DNA of 64,000 bases from Joyebacterum sp964521425. Lineage in GTDB: Bacteria; Joyebacterota; Joyebacteria; Joyebacterales; Joyebacteraceae. The stretch is taken from positions 1 to 64,000 of the forward strand of contig CAZFRO010000005.1 of NCBI GenBank assembly GCA_964521425.1. The letters run 5' to 3'. How positions within the stretch are numbered: position 1 is the first letter of the stretch; each line of letters begins with the position of its first letter. The notes beneath the pieces are model-generated. The model was not told the DNA's origin. It ran no database searches and was given only the letters and a program-made list of their open reading frames with translations. Below, in pieces: positions 59,141 through 64,000 of the stretch. A program made the position numbers and the translations under genes.

Positions 59141-61651
59141 CTACGTTGTCCTGTCCGTGATTCCCGAGACGTGCGCCGCCCTGCAATGGGGACACGTGTC
59201 GACGAGGCCACGAGTGACCTTCTGACAGATATTGCAGGTCGTGAACTCCGGCGAGAACGCTATCTGCGCATTTCGCGTGTGAAGGAACGTGGACTTGACA
59301 AAGCTCGCCACGGCCTCCTTGTCCGGATGGCTGTCCGCTATCCAGATATGACACAGGGCTCCCGCCTCGATCATATCGTGGAACATGCCTTCCTTCTTCA
59401 CGCGCTCGACGGGACTGATCTTCTCCGCCACGTTCAGGAACGTCGAGTTCGTGTAGTAGACCTCTCCTATTGAGAGATTTCCCTTCACGACCGCCTGCGC
59501 CTGACGCGGGAAGTGCTCGAGGTCCAGCTTGGCAAGTCGGTAGGCCGCCGACTCGGCCGGCGTCTGTTCAAGCACCAACCTCATGCCGGTCTTCTTCGAC
59601 CACCGCTCACACTCGAGCTTGAGATGGGCAATGACCCTGAGTCCAAGACGGAACGCGCGATCGGACTCGTGCATCTCCTCACCCAGATGGCTCTGGACCA
59701 GTTCGTTCAGGCCCAGAAGCCCAACGAGGAAGGTCACGCGGTGCATCCGTAGATACTCCTGACCGTCCGGCTTCATCGTCAGAAGCGCCAGTGGCCCTCT
59801 ATCTCCCATCGCAAGCAGGTTCTCTATTACGGTGCGCTTCTGCTCGTGCGCCTTGACAACGAGTTCGAAGGCCTCGTCCATCTTCTCCAAGAGCTTCTGG
59901 TCGTCCCCGTTCGCGTAGTACGCAGATCGCGGGAGATTGAGCGTGACATTCTGAAGAGCCGAGTAGCGCATCCTCCACGGCTCCTTGGCGTCTTCAAGGT
60001 CGGACTGGTCCAGTTTGAAGGAGAGCCGACAGCATTCCGAGATTTTCGCCGTGTCGCCCCTGTCAAACACGAAGTACGTGTTGCCCTTGTCGGCGGCAAC
60101 ATCCGATATGTGCAGCAGGAACTCCTCATGCCCCGGAGTCTGGAAGAAACGGTCTGTAATGTGGACGAGCGGCTTCGGGAAGAAGAAGGGACGTCCGGTC
60201 CCATCGCCCTCTTTGTATATATCAAAGAGAGCCATGGCGAATCGCTGTGAGTCCTTCTCGTAGTCCTTGTAGGTCAGCCCCGTGTACTTGCCGCCCGGTC
60301 CGATCGCTGGGACGTCGGCGAAGTGCTTCGGCGTCTCCCAGTAGATATTGATGTCGCTGAAGATCGCCTGACCTCCCCTGGCGACACTCTGCTGCGAGTA
60401 CTCGAAGATCATCATCTCGGCAAGCTGGTGAATGTCACGGTCGGACATCCCCACGAGAAACGGAGAGAAGAACGTGTTGACTGCATCCCATCCGATTGCT
60501 CCGGCGAAGTGACCCTGAAGCGCCGCAGAGAATTTCACCATATGTGCCAGCAGGATCTCCGGGTGCTTCGCCGGCTTCGCAATTGAGAGAGCATTCGGCA
60601 GACTGAGGCCGAACTTCTTCACGTACTCAATGGACTGACCCGAGCAATACGGCCTGTCGAAGAAACCGAGATCGTGCAGGTGGATGTCTCCGCGGGCGTG
60701 TCCGTCGGCGACCTCCTGGCTGAACACGGAGAGAAGCGCGTACTGCTTCTTCACCGCCTCCGCCAGAGACATGTTGGTCGCCTCGGGATTGTGCGGGATG
60801 TTCGCATTCTCTTTGTTGGGTTCGAGGATGATCCTCTTCGCATCATAGAGGGGAACACCGAGTCGTGTGTGTCTGCGGCGTGCGTCCTCGAGACCGTGTT
60901 CGATGAGCTTCGCATCTACAAGCTCACGAACGAGTGGCGCCGTGATGACAGCGGTCCCGCCGAGTGCGATCTGATCCTCGACTTCGCGACTGATCTTCTC
61001 GGCCTTGTCGACGGGGACGTCCGCCTCACGAATGAGCGTCTCCACGATCTTCTCGCGATCCCACGCGATGATATCGTCGCCGGACGTTCTGACGAAGAGG
61101 GAGAGGTCGGTCGAGTCAAGTGACGGCCGCTGCGTCTCGAGACCGGCGAGACCCGTGTTGATGTCCGTCCTGCGGATCCTCGATCGCTTGTCTCTATAGA
61201 GGATGAAGGCCTTGGCCGTCCTGGCGTGGCCCCTCTCCACCAGGATCTTCTCAATGGAGTCCTGTATCTCCTCCACCTGCGGCAACTTAGCGCCTGTCTC
61301 GGAGTACATGTAGAGAAGCACTTCATCGGTCAGTCGCTCTGCGATCTCCTGATCCCTGCCCCCCACCTCCTGCGCTGCCCTGAAGATGGCGGTCGTGATC
61401 TTCTTCCTGTCGAACGGAACGATCTTCCCGCTTCGTTTGCGCACGAGACGGAAGAGTTTGCTCGCGAGTCTCCGGTGGAGACCGAGAATCTCTTCCTCGT
61501 CCATGTAGAGTCTGAGGCGCCCGGTGCTGTCGGGTGCTCCATCTTCTACTGCCGTGTCAACATCGAACGCGGGCATCTCCTCTGTTGCTGCAAATCTGTT
61601 GTCGCTTGCGCTAAGCTCAACCGAGGAATCTTCCTTTTTCAATTCCGGCAT
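59141..61651 (-). CDS. nrdD: Anaerobic ribonucleoside-triphosphate reductase, with two ATP-cones
   Basis: The 836-residue product has two N-terminal ATP-cone domains (about 50-140, VPFDRKKITTAIFRAA; and about 185-275, IAWDREKIVETLIRE), the class III catalytic barrel (HLHDLGFFDRPYC, GGQAIFSDINIYWETP, DTAKISECCRLSF) and a C-terminal zinc site (CNICQ...CPHC, about 805-823). It should reduce ribonucleoside triphosphates in the absence of oxygen. The chain ends at GITDRTT-stop, just where the glycyl-radical loop (RVTGY-like) is expected; none of the three frames downstream encodes it. No nrdG activase is present nearby. Confidence 0.9.
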   Translation of the reverse strand: MPELKKEDSSVELSASDNRFAATEEMPAFDVDTAVEDGAPDSTGRLRLYMDEEEILGLHRRLASKLFRLVRKRSGKIVPFDRKKITTAIFRAAQEVGGRDQEIAERLTDEVLLYMYSETGAKLPQVEEIQDSIEKILVERGHARTAKAFILYRDKRSRIRRTDINTGLAGLETQRPSLDSTDLSLFVRTSGDDIIAWDREKIVETLIREADVPVDKAEKISREVEDQIALGGTAVITAPLVRELVDAKLIEHGLEDARRRHTRLGVPLYDAKRIILEPNKENANIPHNPEATNMSLAEAVKKQYALLSVFSQEVADGHARGDIHLHDLGFFDRPYCSGQSIEYVKKFGLSLPNALSIAKPAKHPEILLAHMVKFSAALQGHFAGAIGWDAVNTFFSPFLVGMSDRDIHQLAEMMIFEYSQQSVARGGQAIFSDINIYWETPKHFADVPAIGPGGKYTGLTYKDYEKDSQRFAMALFDIYKEGDGTGRPFFFPKPLVHITDRFFQTPGHEEFLLHISDVAADKGNTYFVFDRGDTAKISECCRLSFKLDQSDLEDAKEPWRMRYSALQNVTLNLPRSAYYANGDDQKLLEKMDEAFELVVKAHEQKRTVIENLLAMGDRGPLALLTMKPDGQEYLRMHRVTFLVGLLGLNELVQSHLGEEMHESDRAFRLGLRVIAHLKLECERWSKKTGMRLVLEQTPAESAAYRLAKLDLEHFPRQAQAVVKGNLSIGEVYYTNSTFLNVAEKISPVERVKKEGMFHDMIEAGALCHIWIADSHPDKEAVASFVKSTFLHTRNAQIAFSPEFTTCNICQKVTRGLVDTCPHCRAAHVSGITDRTT

Positions 61652-61954
61652 TGATGCGCCACCGATCCTCTCGTGATCAGAGTCCGTGAATCACTGCGGC
61701 ACCGAAACGGGCGAACCCGATCGAAGCTCTCATCTCTATAACTGTCGGTTAGTAATGGTTGGTTGGTACTCAAGGTGGGAAGGCCGCTCCGCGCACAACA
61801 CATCGACCCGTAGCTGTCTTCCTCCTTCGGCGATTCGCAGATTATCAGCCGAGGCCAAACCGTGTCAAGCGATTAGCATATTGCCCGTGATTTTTCTCCG
61901 GCGACGGGTGCTGAAGGGGGGCTCAAGACCGTTTGGCAGAGATTTCTTAACACG
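61652..61954. other. Intergenic region with the nrdD leader (303 bases)
   Basis: On the minus strand it contains a strong promoter (61868-61841) and a leader of about 190 bases before the nrdD start. I looked for a cobalamin riboswitch and for NrdR boxes and saw no convincing match. AAGGAGGAAGAC within the leader is followed 16 bases later by an ATG whose frame runs into nrdD out of phase. Confidence 0.45.
61841..61868 (-). promoter_or_regulatory. Sigma70-type promoter of nrdD
   Basis: On the minus strand a perfect TTGACA (61868-61863), a 16-base spacer and GATAAT (61846-61841). Confidence 0.62.
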
Positions 61955-62422
61955 TCAAGAGTCCACGACGGCCAGATCGCCGAGGGCGACGACCGGGATG
62001 CCGGCCTGTGCCAGGAGCTCTGAGGCGAGCTCGTCCGGATAGCCATCCGCAGAGATCACACGCTTGATGCCGGCGTTGATGATCATCTTCGCGCAGACGG
62101 AACAGGGGTGGTGCGTCGTGTAGATCGCCGAACCGCTGATACCGGTTCCGTAGTTTGCAGACTGAATGATGGCGTTCTGCTCAGCATGGATTCCGCGGCA
62201 GAGTTCGTGCCGCTCCCCGTGCGGGACGTTCAGCTTCTCCCGGATGCAGCCGGTCGTCTCACAGTGAGGCAGTCCGGCCGGTGCTCCGTTGTATCCGGTG
62301 GCGAGGATCCTGCGATCCTTGACGATGACGGCGCCGACCGACCGCCTGAGGCAGGTCGAGCGCCCCGCGACAAGCCGCGCGATGTTCATGAAATACTCGT
62401 CCCACGGTGGTCTCTTGGTCAA
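61955..62422 (-). CDS. dCMP deaminase (ComEB family)
   Basis: The 155-residue product has the zinc-dependent deaminase motifs HAEQNAI (about 79-85) and PCSVCAKMIINAGIKRV (about 105-121), and the family start RPPWDEYFMNIARLVA. It converts dCMP to dUMP for dTTP synthesis. It follows glyA by 36 bases, an arrangement (rpiB-glyA-comEB) seen in many bacteria. Confidence 0.95.
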   Translation of the reverse strand: MTKRPPWDEYFMNIARLVAGRSTCLRRSVGAVIVKDRRILATGYNGAPAGLPHCETTGCIREKLNVPHGERHELCRGIHAEQNAIIQSANYGTGISGSAIYTTHHPCSVCAKMIINAGIKRVISADGYPDELASELLAQAGIPVVALGDLAVVDS

Positions 62423-62458
62423 AGTTCGTGTCCTCCTGAAGTGCCTCCGAAAGCCCTG

Positions 62459-63751
62459 CTATGCGGGCCTATCCTCCCCCACGACCAGCGGGAAGGCGAC
62501 ACAGAGCTCTTCGATGTCCTTCTTGACGAGCTCCAGATTTTGCTCGTTCTCGGGATCCGCCAGGGCCCTGTCGATGAGGGCCACGACCTTGTCGATCTCG
62601 GTCGCTCCCATGCCGCGGGTCGTCAGTGCCGGTGTCCCGATGCGGATACCGCTCGCGATGAACGGCTTCTCCGGATCGAACGGAATCGTGTTCTTGTTGA
62701 CGGTGATGCCGGCCTTCTCGAGCGACTTCTCGGCGACCTTGCCGGTCACGCCCTTCGTCCTCAGATCCACGAGCATGAGGTGCGTGTCGGTGCCATCCGA
62801 CACGAGCCGGAAGCCGTGGCGTTTGAAAGCCTCTGCCATGTGTTGCGCGTTCTCCACGATTCGTTGCTGATACTCGCGGAACGACGGCTGCATCGCCTCC
62901 CTGAAGCAGACCGCCTTGCCGGCGATGACATGCATCAGTGGACCGCCCTGAATCCCGGGGAAGACCGTCTTGTCGATGGCTCGCGCGAGCTCTTCCCTGC
63001 AGAGGACCATTCCTCCGCGAGGACCGCGCAGAGTCTTGTGCGTTGTCGTAGTCACAACGTCCGCGTACGGAACCGGACTTGGGTGGATACCGGCGGCGAC
63101 AAGACCTGCGATGTGCGCCATGTCAACCATGAGGCTTGCGCCGACCTCATCCGCGATCTCGCGGAACTTCGCGAAGTCGAGAGTTCGAGGATAGGCGGAC
63201 GCGCCAGTCACGATGAGCTTCGGCTTGTGCTCGAGTGCGAGCTTCCGGAGAACATCGTAGTCGAGAACCTCGGTCTCCTTGTCGACGCCGTAGTGAACGA
63301 CGTTGTAGAACATCCCTGAGAAACTGATCGGATGGCCGTGCGTCAGGTGACCGCCGTGAGACAACTCGAGTCCGAAGTACGTGTCGCCCGGATTGAGGAG
63401 CGCGAAGTAGACGGCCATGTTCGCCTGGCTTCCGGAATGAGGCTGGACGTTCGCGTGATCGGCTTCGAACAGCTCCTTCGCTCTGGCGATGGCCAGGTTC
63501 TCCGCCTTGTCCACGAACTCGCAGCCACCGTAGTAGCGGCCGTTCCGGTTCCAGTTGATCGTCCCGTCCTTCTTGCGGAAATAGGGGTAGCCCTCGGCGT
63601 ATTTGTTCGTCATCACCGACCCCACGGCCTCCCTTACCGCCCCGCTCGTGAAGTTCTCCGAAGCTATCAGCTCCAGTTTGTCGGTCTGCCGGTGTATTTC
63701 CGACAGTATCGCCTCGAATATCTCCGGATCCACGTCCCGTAGCGCTGGCAT
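62459..63751 (-). CDS. glyA: Serine hydroxymethyltransferase
   Basis: The 430-residue product has full length and the PLP site VVTTTTHKTLRGPRGGM (Lys about 233), with NKYAEGYP (about 50-57) and HGGHLTHG (about 127-134). It interconverts serine and glycine with tetrahydrofolate. The start ATG is 2 bases behind the rpiB stop. Confidence 0.98.
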   Translation of the reverse strand: MPALRDVDPEIFEAILSEIHRQTDKLELIASENFTSGAVREAVGSVMTNKYAEGYPYFRKKDGTINWNRNGRYYGGCEFVDKAENLAIARAKELFEADHANVQPHSGSQANMAVYFALLNPGDTYFGLELSHGGHLTHGHPISFSGMFYNVVHYGVDKETEVLDYDVLRKLALEHKPKLIVTGASAYPRTLDFAKFREIADEVGASLMVDMAHIAGLVAAGIHPSPVPYADVVTTTTHKTLRGPRGGMVLCREELARAIDKTVFPGIQGGPLMHVIAGKAVCFREAMQPSFREYQQRIVENAQHMAEAFKRHGFRLVSDGTDTHLMLVDLRTKGVTGKVAEKSLEKAGITVNKNTIPFDPEKPFIASGIRIGTPALTTRGMGATEIDKVVALIDRALADPENEQNLELVKKDIEELCVAFPLVVGEDRPA

Positions 63752-63753
63752 TC

Positions 63754-64000
63754 CTACTCCCCTTCCATCTTCATTATCTTGTCAACGCGGGCAATGTGTC
63801 TCCCGCCCTCGAATCCCTCAGTAATCCATGCGTCCACTATCCGGATCGCGAGATCCGCGTCCACGAATCGGCCCGGCAGGCAGAGGACGTTCGCATTGTT
63901 GTGCTGTCGCGACAACCGGGCTATCTCCTCACTCCAAGCGAGCGCGGCCCGGATCCCTCCTACCTTGTTTGCCACCATGACCATTCCCTGGCCGGACCCG
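63754..64000 (-). CDS. rpiB: Ribose-5-phosphate isomerase B, C-terminal part (cut by window end)
   Basis: The visible 82 codons read GSGQGMVMVANKVGGIRAALAW and end GGRHIARVDKIMKMEGE, the C-terminal half of RpiB/LacAB-family isomerases (equivalent of CGTGIGMSIAANKVPGIRAAL). The first half, with the catalytic Cys, lies beyond base 64000. It interconverts ribose-5-P and ribulose-5-P. Confidence 0.92.
   Translation of the reverse strand, partial: GSGQGMVMVANKVGGIRAALAWSEEIARLSRQHNNANVLCLPGRFVDADLAIRIVDAWITEGFEGGRHIARVDKIMKMEGE

Noticed and set aside
62108..63319. 403-residue open frame antisense to glyA
   Set aside because: Shadow of the SHMT and deaminase codons.

Overview
The window looks like chromosomal DNA of a free-living Gram-negative bacterium from an uncultured FCB-type lineage (Eisenbacteria/Krumholzibacteria-like). 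This rests on eight genes that end in an FlgD-like Ig / T9SS-type-A-like sorting domain (pattern NPFNP...YDVAGR...WDGxDxxG...SGVYFYR...KKxxLLK), lipoproteins, an OmpA protein, a TonB protein, moderately high GC, and conserved core genes with frequent GTG/TTG starts. The exact phylum is inference. No tRNA, rRNA, CRISPR array, transposase or phage gene was recognised.

Left part (1-23.5 kb): mainly a secretome region. Secreted proteins with the sorting tail (318, 3977, 7165, 9291, 12536, 20264) include beta-propeller/BNR-like proteins, a GEVED protein, a C25 (gingipain-like) cysteine protease, a HExxH protein and a metzincin-like protease that is split by a frameshift in a nine-base homopolymer. 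Interspersed are fusA, an OmpA-family lipoprotein, an operon of GT39 glycosyltransferase / arylsulfotransferase-like lipoprotein / BNR lipoprotein, and an orphan TonB. A 3'-UTR cassette with a strong GC-rich terminator is repeated three times behind sorting-domain genes.

Middle (23.8-41.5 kb): a sulfatase-superfamily hydrolase, then a minus-strand cluster of a conserved hypothetical, an HD-GYP membrane protein, a 1619-residue regulator (degenerate kinase + P-loop ATPase + TPR + GAF + sigma54-activator AAA+ + Fis HTH) and purM. After that come a lipoprotein translationally coupled to an 1112-residue secreted protein with gingipain-like and dockerin-like modules, a beta-helix repeat protein, and the second member of a two-module paralog pair that carries an in-frame relic of a sorting domain behind its stop codon.

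Right part (41.5-64 kb, all minus strand): housekeeping and energy genes: a FakA-FakB-like (DAK2-DegV) fusion, argS with an altered HIGH motif, two nitroreductases, a DUF5674 pair, and a long run rnfCDGEAB - menA - apbE - AmmeMemoRadiSam radical SAM - NusG-II - Gx transporter - rseC - rsfS. Upstream lie nrdD (two ATP-cones, no visible glycyl-radical motif) with a CPAC thioredoxin-like protein, and rpiB - glyA - dCMP deaminase. ApbE is expected to flavinylate RnfG/RnfD; MenA in the same run suggests a tie between Rnf and the quinone pool (inference).
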